This document shows, in pieces, positions 8,159-15,547 of a DNA stretch of 15,732 nucleotides. The notes beneath the pieces were generated by a model. It did no database searches. It was given only the letters and a program-made list of their open reading frames with translations, and was not told the origin of the DNA. This DNA is from a bacterium. Lineage in GTDB: Bacteria > Patescibacteria > Dojkabacteria > SC72. A program made the position numbers and the translations under genes. Each line of letters begins with the position of its first letter. The first letter of the stretch is position 1. Where the stretch lies: NCBI GenBank assembly GCA_029553845.1, contig JAKPKF010000132.1:1-15732 (forward strand), read 5' to 3'.

Positions 8159-9247
8159 ATGGTGAAATCAGGGAAAAGTGTTTGTTTTGTAATACCTTCA
8201 CTTCAAGCTGGTGGCATGGAGAGGGTGATGTGTGAGTTGGCGAATTTTATTTCTGCTCAGGAAAATATTACACTCCATATGGTACTTTACGGGAGAGATC
8301 CTTCTATTTTTTTCCCTCTCCATTCCGCTATTCAGTTGCACAGTCCAAACTATTCTTACAGGGAAAGTCTAAGACTATTATATGCTGCTAGATCTCTTTT
8401 GTTTTTGAGACAACAAATAAGGCATATACAGCCGGACACTATATTAAGCTTTGGAGAGTATTGGAACAGTTTGGTGCTACTCGCATTATTCGGACTGAAT
8501 TATCCGGTTTACATTTCAGACAGGTGTAAGCCTGATAAGAAATTCAACAAGTTTCACACTTTACTTAGAAGATGGTTATATCCAAGAGCCGCAGGCATAA
8601 TTGCACAAACCTGTTTAGCACGAGATATATATGCTGAGCAATTCAGACATAGCAGAATAGCTGTTATTGGTAATCCAATAAGGAAATTATTAAGAACAAT
8701 TGATATTCAACAAGAGAATCTAGTGTTGACTGTTGGAAGGCTTATTCAAACAAAACATCATAATCGACTTATAAAAGTTTTTTCACAACTAGATGCAAAC
8801 GATTGGAAACTTATAATCATTGGCGGCAATGCATTGAAGCAAAACAATTCTTCATTATTACATAAATTATTAGAGGATTTAGGGTTAAAAGACAAGGTTA
8901 TACTCATTGGAGAATGTAATGAGGTTGATGATTATTATTATAAAAGCAAAGTCTTTGCTTTTACAAGTAGCTCAGAAGGTTTTCCAAATGTTATTGGCGA
9001 GGCTTTGTCTGCTGGCCTACCGGTTGTATCATATGATTGCATTGCGGGCCCGTCGGAGATGATTTCTGATGGTGAAAATGGATTCTTGGTCCCTGTCTTT
9101 GAAGATGAACTGTTTTTGAAGAGACTGCAGTTATTGATTGATGATGAAGAATTAAGAAAAAAGATGTCTGTAATCGCCACAGCTAGTGTCGAGAAGTATT
9201 CAGTTGAAAAAATAGGTAAACAGTATCTCGATTTTATTCTTTCATGA
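8159..9247 (+). CDS. Glycosyltransferase family 4 protein (PglJ/AmsD-like pattern)
   Basis: A 362-residue GT-B glycosyltransferase. The N-terminus has CFVIPSLQAGGMERVMCELA, the typical glycine-rich acceptor-domain start. The middle has QPDTILSFGEYWNS, then VYISDR, then the VIGNPIR linker. The donor domain shows LTVGRLIQTKHHNRLI, WKLIIIGG and SSEGFPNVIGEALSAGLPVVSYDC, with the EX7E glutamates at 273 and 281, followed by GPSEMISDGENGFLVP. This architecture is that of the PglJ/PglH/AmsD type of retaining GT4 enzymes, which often transfer GalNAc or Gal, but the sugar here is unknown. It is the first gene after the IS relic. Its stop codon overlaps the next start by 4 bp (ATGA), so the two are translationally coupled. 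Confidence 0.87.
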   Translation: MVKSGKSVCFVIPSLQAGGMERVMCELANFISAQENITLHMVLYGRDPSIFFPLHSAIQLHSPNYSYRESLRLLYAARSLLFLRQQIRHIQPDTILSFGEYWNSLVLLALFGLNYPVYISDRCKPDKKFNKFHTLLRRWLYPRAAGIIAQTCLARDIYAEQFRHSRIAVIGNPIRKLLRTIDIQQENLVLTVGRLIQTKHHNRLIKVFSQLDANDWKLIIIGGNALKQNNSSLLHKLLEDLGLKDKVILIGECNEVDDYYYKSKVFAFTSSSEGFPNVIGEALSAGLPVVSYDCIAGPSEMISDGENGFLVPVFEDELFLKRLQLLIDDEELRKKMSVIATASVEKYSVEKIGKQYLDFILS

Positions 9248-10455
9248 GAGTTCTTCAGATAAATACTACAGTCAATTCCGGCAGTCATGGTAGAATTGCA
9301 GAACAGATTGGCTTAGCATTAATAGAAGCGGGTCATGAGAGCTATATTGCAGCAGCATATACAGCAAGACCAAGCCGGAGTCAGATAATAAAAACCGGGT
9401 TTGATCTTGACAGAAAACTACATGGACTTCAGACTCGGATATTTGACAGACACGGATTCGGATCAGGAGCTTCAACACGTAAGCTTATTAATCATATCAA
9501 AGATATCGATCCCGATATCATACATCTTCATAACATCCATGGCTATTATTTAAACATCAGATATCTGTTCGATTATTTGGGATTAGCTAATAAACCAGTA
9601 GTTTGGACTTTTCACGACTGTTGGCCGTTTACGGGTCATTGTAGTCATTTTGATGCTGTTAATTGTATTAAATGGAAGACAGGTTGCTTCAGTTGTCCTA
9701 ATAAACATGGCTACCCCAGATCATATTTCTTTGATAATTCCAGAATAAACTACAGGGATAAGAAAGAATTGTTTACCTCCGTTCCCCGTATGATGCTTGT
9801 TGCACCATCACAGTGGATGGCTCGGCATCTTGGCAACTCATTTTTGAAAAACAATGAAATAAAGGTTATTTATAACGGAATTGACACCGATAACTTCAGG
9901 CCGATCAATGCTGATTCCCTTAAAGAAAAGTACGAAATAAAAGGCAAGTATATTCTTGGTGTGGCCAATATCTGGAATAAAAGGAAAGGTCTTGACGATC
10001 TCATAAAATTGAGTTCAATGATTCAGTCTGAATTACAGATTGTCCTTGTAGGCATCAGTCGAAGCAAGGAAGGAATGCTTCCTGATGGCATCAAATCGAT
10101 ATCAAGAACAGAAAATATTGATGAACTTGCTGCAATTTATTCAGGTGCTGATATATTTGTCAATCCAACGTATGCCGATAATTTCCCGACCACCAATATC
10201 GAAGCCCTGGCATGCGGAACTCCTGTAATAACATATAATACCGGCGGCAGCCCGGAAGCAATTGATGAAAACACAGGCATCATAGTCAATAGGGGAGACA
10301 TCGAGGGTTTGATTTGTACCGTTAAGGAAGTCCTTAAGAATGGTAAAAATCACTATACCCATGCTTGTCGTGAGAGAGCGGTGAGACTGTATAATAAAAA
10401 TGACAGGTTTGCCGATTACATTTCAATCTACAGAAATCTTGTTGAGAGAACATAG
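9244..10455 (+). CDS. WcaC-like family 4 glycosyltransferase
   Basis: A 403-residue GT-B enzyme whose start overlaps the stop of the previous gene by 4 bp. The N-terminus MRVLQINTTVNSGSHGRIAE and the segment WTFHDCWPFTGHCSHF, followed by C-x6-C-x2-CP, place it in the WcaC-like GT4 group. The cysteines are at 126, 133, 141, 148 and 151; this cluster is a subfamily feature and could bind a metal or form a structural knuckle. The donor domain has LGVANIWNKRKGLDDLI and YADNFPTTNIEALACGTPVITYNTGG, with Asp replacing the first Glu of EX7E and the second Glu kept. It would add a sugar to the repeat unit in the cytoplasm; donor and linkage are not readable. Confidence 0.87.
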   Translation: MRVLQINTTVNSGSHGRIAEQIGLALIEAGHESYIAAAYTARPSRSQIIKTGFDLDRKLHGLQTRIFDRHGFGSGASTRKLINHIKDIDPDIIHLHNIHGYYLNIRYLFDYLGLANKPVVWTFHDCWPFTGHCSHFDAVNCIKWKTGCFSCPNKHGYPRSYFFDNSRINYRDKKELFTSVPRMMLVAPSQWMARHLGNSFLKNNEIKVIYNGIDTDNFRPINADSLKEKYEIKGKYILGVANIWNKRKGLDDLIKLSSMIQSELQIVLVGISRSKEGMLPDGIKSISRTENIDELAAIYSGADIFVNPTYADNFPTTNIEALACGTPVITYNTGGSPEAIDENTGIIVNRGDIEGLICTVKEVLKNGKNHYTHACRERAVRLYNKNDRFADYISIYRNLVERT

Positions 10456-10466
10456 AACAATTTGCA

Positions 10467-11612
10467 TTGAAAAAGATTATTTTAATAAACCAGGATTCGG
10501 GCTACCTGATGGTTGATCTGGCTAATGCCCTGATTGAAAGAAATGCAGAGGTAGAACTTATTGCAGGCAGACTTGTGGTAAGAGGAACGCCTTTATCGAG
10601 TAAGGCTAAATTTCGAAGAATAACCAGATATAAAAGAAACAGTGATTTCTTACGGTTACTAACCTGGTGCGTTGGCTTTCTACAAATCTTATTTATAGTT
10701 AAAACTAAACATAAAAATGGACATTTGTTGATCGTTTCAAATCCACCGCTGGCAACACTTCTGCCATTGTTTTGTAGAAATAGCTTCACATTCTTCATTT
10801 TTGATGTTTATCCTGATGCACTTAGGCAAATGAATATCGTATCGCGACAATCTGTCTTGTATAAAATATGGGAGAAAGCCAACAGAAAGACTTTTCAACG
10901 AGCTGTTCATATATTCACATTAACAGACACAATGGCAGAACTGTTAAATCATTATTGTCCCCCAAGGGAGATTAAAATTATTTCTGCATGGAGTGATAAT
11001 GAGTTCTTCAGATCGATCCCCAAAGCCAATAATCCCTTTATTATAGAACACAAGTTACAAAACAAGTTCATAGTTCTGTATTCAGGCAATTTGGGTGCTA
11101 CGCATGATACAATTGTCATTCCTCATATAGCCTTAGAAGTGAAGTCTCATAAAGTACTCTTTCTGATAATTGGAGAAGGTGATCAAAAAAAACATCTGGT
11201 TGAGGAAATCAAGAAATTACGAATAACCAATTTAATAATGCTGCCTTATCAACCGGTTGATATGATTCCATACTCTTTTGCATCCGCGGATATAGCTATT
11301 GTCAGTCTCAGTAGCAAAGCCTCATCACTCAGCATTCCCAGCAAAACCTTTAATTTCATGTCAGCAGGCCTCCCACTACTGTGCATTGCGGGTGAAGAGT
11401 CTGAGCTTAATAATATAGTTAATAAATACAAAAACGGCAAATGTTTCAGCCATAAAAAGGTAGCTGAGATGGCTGCATTTATAGATGAAGTTGCTGAAAA
11501 TGAAGATCTTTTATCTGCTTATAGTAGAAATTCCCTGGAAGCTTCAGCCGATTTTACATCCAGGAATGCAAACACTATTGCCGAGGAAGTAATAAAAGCA
11601 ACATCAAATTGA
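10467..11612 (+). CDS. WbuB-like family 4 glycosyltransferase
   Basis: A 381-residue GT-B glycosyltransferase of the WbuB-like GT4 group, whose best-known member transfers L-FucNAc in E. coli O26. Features are LLIVSNPPLATLLPL, FFIFDVYPDALRQM, SAWSDNEFF, VLYSGNLGATHD and IPSKTFNFMSAGLPLLCIAG. The site of the second EX7E glutamate is Asn296, a substitution that occurs in this subfamily. The frame must start with TTG at 10467, which gives MKKIILINQDSGYL; the first in-frame ATG would remove 14 residues including the first beta-strand. It lies 11 bp after the previous gene, and its stop overlaps the next TTG start. In many loci a WbuB-like gene directly precedes the initiating sugar transferase, as it does here. 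Confidence 0.82.
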   Translation: MKKIILINQDSGYLMVDLANALIERNAEVELIAGRLVVRGTPLSSKAKFRRITRYKRNSDFLRLLTWCVGFLQILFIVKTKHKNGHLLIVSNPPLATLLPLFCRNSFTFFIFDVYPDALRQMNIVSRQSVLYKIWEKANRKTFQRAVHIFTLTDTMAELLNHYCPPREIKIISAWSDNEFFRSIPKANNPFIIEHKLQNKFIVLYSGNLGATHDTIVIPHIALEVKSHKVLFLIIGEGDQKKHLVEEIKKLRITNLIMLPYQPVDMIPYSFASADIAIVSLSSKASSLSIPSKTFNFMSAGLPLLCIAGEESELNNIVNKYKNGKCFSHKKVAEMAAFIDEVAENEDLLSAYSRNSLEASADFTSRNANTIAEEVIKATSN

Positions 11613-12241
11613 AGTCACGATTATACAGTAAGATAGTTAAGCGCGCACTGGATTTACTTGTTTCAGCAACTGGTCTTGTAGCCGGACTTCCGGTATTGGT
11701 TTTTCTATTACTTATCCTTACTATTACAAACAAAGGTGCTGTCTTCTTTAAACAAACGCGGGCCGGGTTGGGAGGAAAACTTTTCAGACTACTGAAGTTT
11801 AAGACAATGAATGACCGGAAGGATGATACTGGACGACTGCTTCCTGACAATGAACGACTGACCCGCTTTGGGAGGTATGTGCGCTCTCTCTCCCTTGATG
11901 AACTTCCACAACTGATTAATGTCATTAAAGGAGACATGAGTCTGGTTGGTCCCCGCCCTTTGCTGCCTGAATACCTGCCTCTTTACAATGAGCGACAGGC
12001 ACGTCGCCATGAGGTGCAACCAGGGATTACCGGCCTGGCTCAGATAAATGGGCGCAATTCCTTGTCGTGGGAGGAAAAGTTCGAACTGGATATCTGGTAT
12101 GTTGATAATATGTCGTTCTGGCTTGACCTTAAAATCCTGTTTCAGACTGTGATTAAGGTGCTTATCCGCGAAGGAATAAACTCAGAAGATACAGTCACTA
12201 TGGAAAGATTCAGAGGAAGCCATGATTCGCTGGATATCTGA
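11609..12241 (+). CDS. pglC: PglC-type phosphoglycosyl transferase (initiating sugar transferase)
   Basis: A 210-residue monotopic phosphoglycosyl transferase that would move a sugar-1-phosphate from a UDP-sugar to undecaprenyl phosphate and start the repeat unit. One N-terminal hydrophobic re-entrant helix lies at about residues 11-38 after a basic MKSRLYSKIVKRALD start. Next come FFKQTRAGLGGKLF and FKTMND, then the catalytic Asp-Glu dyad in SLDELPQLINVIKGDMS (Asp97-Glu98), VGPRPLLPEYLPLY, GITGLAQINGRN and SWEEKFELDIWYV. The short form lacks the extra N-terminal membrane domain of WcaJ/WbaP, so it is PglC-like, a group that often uses diNAc-bacillosamine or a similar diamino or 4-amino sugar. 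The start is a TTG overlapping the upstream stop by 4 bp (ttga). Confidence 0.88.
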   Translation: MKSRLYSKIVKRALDLLVSATGLVAGLPVLVFLLLILTITNKGAVFFKQTRAGLGGKLFRLLKFKTMNDRKDDTGRLLPDNERLTRFGRYVRSLSLDELPQLINVIKGDMSLVGPRPLLPEYLPLYNERQARRHEVQPGITGLAQINGRNSLSWEEKFELDIWYVDNMSFWLDLKILFQTVIKVLIREGINSEDTVTMERFRGSHDSLDI

Positions 12242-12300
12242 AGACTATACTCTGATCTGTGTTAATAAACTCAATTCTAAATCTAATAACTTACAATACT

Positions 12301-12531
12301 ATGGAAGAAAAACTTATTGAAGCATTGGCTGAAGCACTTGAAATGGATAGAAGTACAATCAAGCCGGATGGAGTATTTCGCGATTATGAGAATTATAGTT
12401 CCCTTACGGAGTTATCTGTACTAGCAATGCTTGACAGTGAGTTCGGGATTGAAATTGAGATGAAGGAGTTCGACAGTTTGAAAACTGTAGCTGATCTGGT
12501 TAGACTCATCACAGACAAACAAAAATCATGA
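12301..12531 (+). CDS. Acyl carrier protein
   Basis: A 76-residue acidic, helical protein of acyl carrier protein size. It starts MEEKLIEALAEALEMD, then DYENYSSLTELSVLAMLDSEFGIEIEMKEFDSLKTVADLVRLI, which lines up with helices II-III of ACP (D-S-L-x-x-V-E-L...L-E-x-x-F-G-I-x-I). By that alignment Ser34 is the 4'-phosphopantetheine attachment site. The usual Asp before it is Ser33, so the motif reads SSL instead of DSL. A GTG further upstream (12259) would add 14 hydrophobic residues unlike any ACP, so the ATG is chosen. The stop overlaps the KASIII start by 4 bp (ATGA), implying coupled translation and a dedicated carrier for the neighbouring enzyme. There is no phosphopantetheinyl transferase in the window, so a cellular one must serve. 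Confidence 0.8.
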   Translation: MEEKLIEALAEALEMDRSTIKPDGVFRDYENYSSLTELSVLAMLDSEFGIEIEMKEFDSLKTVADLVRLITDKQKS

Positions 12532-13586
12532 GCCTGTTATCATTTAACAATGTTGGGATATCTGGCCTTGCCGCGGCGGTGCCTCAGAAGATTATTAACA
12601 ACTATAAGCATGATCTTTATTTCAACAAGGATGATATACAGGAGGTCATTGACAAGATTGGTGTCAGAGAACGCAGATTCGCTGATGATAACACTTGCTC
12701 GTCAGACCTCTGCTTTGCGGCTGCCGAAAAGCTCATAAACGAAATGAATATTGACAGGAATGAGATAGATCTTCTGCTATTCATTTCACAGACTCCTGAT
12801 TATCGTATGCCGGCTACATCGGTTCTATTGCAGAATAGACTTCAACTATCAACATCCACTATCACTTTTGACATTAGTCTTGGCTGCTCGGCATTTCTTT
12901 ATGGGCTTAGTGTTGCCTACTCCATGCTTACAGCAGGAGGTATACGGAAAGCTCTTGTGCTGGATGGAGAGACACGCTCAAAGGTTTATTCACAGAAGGA
13001 CCGTAAGACGGCTTTCCTTTTCGGCGATGGAGGAGTGGCTGCACTTATTGAAAGAGGGGAGCAATACTCCACAAGTTGGTTTTCTCTTAATTCCGATGGA
13101 TCCAGGGAGTCTTTAATAAAAATACCCGCTGGCGGTTACCGTAAGATGAGTTCCTGCGAGACTGTTACTGAGAAGGTTGTCGATGAACACGGGAATATCC
13201 GTTCAGAAGAACAAGGTTACATGAATGGGGCGGATGTGTTTAACTTCGTTATCCGTGAGGTGCCACGTGACTTTGACCGGTTAATCGAATTTGCCGGTGT
13301 TGAAAGAAACTCAATAGATTACTTTATCTTCCATCAGGCAAACAGCTATATAAATGGTTTCCTCGCCAGGAAGCTTAGATTGCCTGAAGAAAGGATCCCG
13401 ACAACAATTCACAAATATGGCAATACATCATCAGTCTCCATACCTCTCACAATTGTCTCGGAACTAAGTGGAAAGCTCAACGGTCAGAAGCGTATTCTTT
13501 TAAGCGGTTTTGGCGTTGGACTGACATGGGGTACAGCAATAATACATTTGAATGATTGCTTCATAGGAGATATTGTCGAGGTGTAG
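12528..13586 (+). CDS. 3-oxoacyl-ACP synthase III (KASIII/FabH-like)
   Basis: A 352-residue thiolase-fold condensing enzyme. The FabH-type Cys-His-Asn triad is intact: Cys120 in LGCSAFLYG, His269 in FHQAN and Asn299 in KYGNTSS. GVRERRF near the N-terminus and SGFGVGLTWGTAIIHL at the C-terminus are FabH signatures. KASIII enzymes condense an acyl-CoA primer with malonyl-ACP, so with the adjacent ACP the simplest product is a short 3-oxoacyl-ACP such as acetoacetyl-ACP. It is longer than housekeeping FabH (about 317 residues), mainly through extra sequence around residues 195-235, and sits inside a glycan locus, so a specialised role is more likely than bulk fatty acid synthesis. The primer is not predictable from the sequence. 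Confidence 0.87.
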   Translation: MSLLSFNNVGISGLAAAVPQKIINNYKHDLYFNKDDIQEVIDKIGVRERRFADDNTCSSDLCFAAAEKLINEMNIDRNEIDLLLFISQTPDYRMPATSVLLQNRLQLSTSTITFDISLGCSAFLYGLSVAYSMLTAGGIRKALVLDGETRSKVYSQKDRKTAFLFGDGGVAALIERGEQYSTSWFSLNSDGSRESLIKIPAGGYRKMSSCETVTEKVVDEHGNIRSEEQGYMNGADVFNFVIREVPRDFDRLIEFAGVERNSIDYFIFHQANSYINGFLARKLRLPEERIPTTIHKYGNTSSVSIPLTIVSELSGKLNGQKRILLSGFGVGLTWGTAIIHLNDCFIGDIVEV

Positions 13587-13669
13587 CCTTTAACTTTTGA
13601 AAGTTGTTTATATAATTGCAGAAACAGTGTGAATTCTAACAACGTGTGCAATAGTAATATTTGAATAAT

Positions 13670-14437
13670 ATGTCTGAATCTATATTCTCACTGAAGGACA
13701 AATTTATCCTTATTACCGGGGCTTCTTCGGGTATTGGAAGACAATGTGCCATAACCTTCAGCGAGTATGGTGCTCGAGTTGCACTTTTTGGTAGAGACCA
13801 GAACAGGCTGGAGGAAACCCTGGGTATGATGAAACAGCCTTCAGATCACGTGATTTGTTCTGTTGATCTTCTTGAATATAAACAAATTGCTGATGCGGTT
13901 AAAGTTGTTGTGAATAAACAGGGACTTATTGATGGGGTTGTTAATTGTGCCGGTATCTCGACCACATTACCATTGAACGCAATTTCACCAGGTAAAATGG
14001 AGGATTTTTTTCGGGTAAATGTTATTGGTGCTGTTAACCTGACCAGAAATGCATTAAAACAAGCACACTTCTCTGTAAATGGGGGGAGTATTGTTTTCAT
14101 AAGCTCGGTTATGGGTGTTACAGGTGAGAGTGGTAAGGCGCTGTATTCAATGACAAAGGGTGCTTTGATATCTGCCGTGAGGTCCATGGCTGTTGAGCTG
14201 GCAACTAGAAGAATAAGGGTAAATGCCATTTCTCCGGGTGTAGTTGATACTCCAATGTCAAAGCATGCAGTGTACAGCAAGGATGAGAGTTCAATTAATA
14301 GAATTAAGTCATTACACCCACTCGGACTGGGCCAACCGGCAGATGTGGCAAATGCTTCTCTTTTTCTTATTTCAGATGCTGCCCGGTGGATTACGGGCAC
14401 CAATCTCATTGTGGATGGAGGTTATTCGACTAAATAG
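13670..14437 (+). CDS. SDR-family 3-oxoacyl-ACP reductase (FabG-like)
   Basis: A 255-residue classical short-chain dehydrogenase/reductase. The cofactor loop is TGASSGIG at about 18-25, followed by NCAG near 90, the catalytic Ser146-Tyr159-Lys163 set (SSVMG...YSMTK) and the late VNAISPGVVDTPM and ITGTNLIVDGGY motifs. FALFGRD-like spacing after beta-2 (VALFGRD) suggests NADPH preference. Next to an ACP and a KASIII, the natural role is reduction of a 3-oxoacyl-ACP to a 3-hydroxyacyl-ACP, but SDRs of this type also reduce keto-sugars, so sugar metabolism is the alternative. ATG 13670 is chosen over the TTG at 13661. It follows the KASIII gene after an 83-bp gap with no recognisable element. Confidence 0.82.
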   Translation: MSESIFSLKDKFILITGASSGIGRQCAITFSEYGARVALFGRDQNRLEETLGMMKQPSDHVICSVDLLEYKQIADAVKVVVNKQGLIDGVVNCAGISTTLPLNAISPGKMEDFFRVNVIGAVNLTRNALKQAHFSVNGGSIVFISSVMGVTGESGKALYSMTKGALISAVRSMAVELATRRIRVNAISPGVVDTPMSKHAVYSKDESSINRIKSLHPLGLGQPADVANASLFLISDAARWITGTNLIVDGGYSTK

Positions 14438-14482
14438 AATGTGATAAAGAATCTCAGGCCTATTGAGTGCCAGACCTTAATT

Positions 14483-14499
14483 TTAAGCCAAAGGCTTAA
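14483..14499 (+). terminator. Small perfect hairpin between the SDR and acyltransferase genes
   Basis: The sequence ttaagccaaaggcttaa forms a 7-bp perfect stem with a 3-base loop, followed by an AT-rich but not U-rich stretch. It is a weak candidate for a terminator, attenuator or RNA-processing site in a 137-bp gap. Without a U-tract, strong termination is unlikely, and read-through into the next gene is expected. Confidence 0.25.
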
Positions 14500-14574
14500 T
14501 TTATCGTTGATGAATGGTATTTTTAACTTTTATTGGCAGCAATATTTGAAACCAATTTACAAAACCAGATCATA

Positions 14575-15225
14575 ATGAAAAAAGTAATTGTACTCGGTGC
14601 CGGGGGGCATGCGGCAGAGATAGATGAGTACATTAGGCATACTCAAAGGGTTACTCTTAAACGAGATCTCAAAATAGTAGGTTTTCTTGATGATAATGCG
14701 AATAACTACTCAAAGTATGCTTTCTCTGCCCCCCTCCTGGGAGGAATACAAAATCATCAGATTAGCAGAGATATTAATTATATCATTGGTATCGCAGGGC
14801 TTGAGCATAGATTTAAGATCGTTGAAAGGTTTAAAGCAGAAGGTGCAGTGTTTCTCACTTTTGTTCATTGCAGTGCTTATATTTCAGATTCTGCCAAAAT
14901 AGGAGAAGGTTCCATTATTGGACCCAATGTTAATCTTGGCCCAAATGTAAGGATTGGTGAGTTCACACTAATTAATGCGCGTTGTAGTATAGCGCATGAT
15001 ACAATTATTGGAGACTTCAACTTCATCAGTCCGAATGTTTGCCTCTCTGGGGCAACTGAAGTTGGCCATGGGAATCTCTTTGGCATTAACAGTGCAACAA
15101 TCCCTTCTATAAAAGTCGGCAATAACAATAAAATAGCCGCTGGCATGGTCCTCGATCAGAATATTGGAGACGATTCAGTTGTCTTCTATCGCTTTAAAGA
15201 GAGAGTGATTGCTATACCAAAATGA
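14575..15225 (+). CDS. pglD: PglD/NeuD-like sugar O/N-acyltransferase
   Basis: A 216-residue trimeric-type acyltransferase. The N-terminal Rossmann-like domain starts MKKVIVLGAGGHAAEIDEY and has VGFLDDN and PLLGGI. The C-terminal left-handed parallel beta-helix, from about residue 100, carries hexapeptide repeats (AKIGEGSIIGPNVNLGPNVR and following). The expected catalytic His is His141 in SIAHDTIIGDFN. PglD acetylates the 4-amino group of a UDP-4-amino-sugar with acetyl-CoA; NeuD and PerB are related. Because ACP, KASIII and SDR genes come just before it, this copy may use a 3-hydroxyacyl-ACP donor instead (inference). ATG 14575 is preferred over an upstream TTG because it places the LGAGGH motif at the normal distance. 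It is the last intact gene before transposon debris, and the aminotransferase that often follows is missing. Confidence 0.85.
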   Translation: MKKVIVLGAGGHAAEIDEYIRHTQRVTLKRDLKIVGFLDDNANNYSKYAFSAPLLGGIQNHQISRDINYIIGIAGLEHRFKIVERFKAEGAVFLTFVHCSAYISDSAKIGEGSIIGPNVNLGPNVRIGEFTLINARCSIAHDTIIGDFNFISPNVCLSGATEVGHGNLFGINSATIPSIKVGNNNKIAAGMVLDQNIGDDSVVFYRFKERVIAIPK

Positions 15226-15267
15226 AACGATTAAATGTTAGTGCTTTATAATAAAATCACTCCTTAT

Positions 15268-15342
15268 TGATTATACCGGACAAACTATACTATCCATTTC
15301 GGGGCAAAATGTACTACCGTTTTCAGGATGAACTTGTATTAC
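15268..15342 (-). repeat. Tandem imperfect repeats resembling an IS21-family right end
   Basis: Three imperfect copies of about 23-25 bp lie head to tail on the plus strand: ccggacaaactatactatcc (from 15276), cggggcaaaatgtactaccg (from 15300) and caggatgaacttgtattac (from about 15324). IS21 elements carry such multiple terminal repeats inside ends of the form TG...CA. A TG at 15268-15269 (tgattataccgg) would fit the outer edge. The partner end is not in the window. The decayed istB-like fragment next door supports the call. Confidence 0.45.
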
Positions 15343-15399
15343 AAAAATGCTTTCTATTTCGATTGTTACCCGATGAGCAATTTTAAGGAGGATACAGGG
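15343..15399 (-). pseudogene. Decayed 3' fragment of an IstB-like ATPase gene (IS21 family)
   Basis: On the minus strand this reads ILLKIAHRVTIEIESIF, which resembles the C-terminus of IstB helper ATPases (pattern R-L-x-H-x-A-H-R-I-x-L-x-G-E-S-M-R-K). The expected glycine and lysines are changed, and sequence further upstream is not recognisable. The fragment runs directly into the repeat array at 15268-15342, in the order expected for an IS21 right end. The match is short, so confidence is limited. Confidence 0.4.
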
Positions 15400-15504
15400 A
15401 ATCTGGATATCAATTCTGAAGAAAGAAGAGGTGGATGAGAAATGAGATAACGTATTGGTCTGTTTTTTTATCAATATGAAACAGATGGGGCTCTATTTAA
15501 AAGA

Positions 15505-15547
15505 TGAATATTTGAGTCTATAGAATACTTTGTGTAAACGCCTGTAT
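15505..15547 (-). mobile_element. Probable outer end of the IS256-family element
   Basis: Just past the transposase stop the plus strand has actttgtgtaaacg (15527-15540). A tgtgtaaacg-type motif is commonly found in terminal inverted repeats of IS256-family elements, so the IS edge should lie roughly between 15505 and 15530. The exact base and target duplication cannot be set without the other end. Confidence 0.5.

Noticed and set aside
8938..9288. 116-codon minus-strand frame across the 8159 and 9244 glycosyltransferase junction
   Set aside because: Antisense to two well-supported overlapping genes and low-complexity in composition; no recognisable domain.
12259..12300. GTG start giving the acyl carrier protein 14 extra residues
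   Set aside because: The extra residues are hydrophobic and unlike any ACP N-terminus, while the ATG at 12301 gives the normal 76-residue size.
13846..14409. 187-codon open frame on the minus strand inside the SDR gene
   Set aside because: It lies fully opposite an SDR gene with intact motifs and its protein shows no family pattern, so it is a codon-bias shadow.
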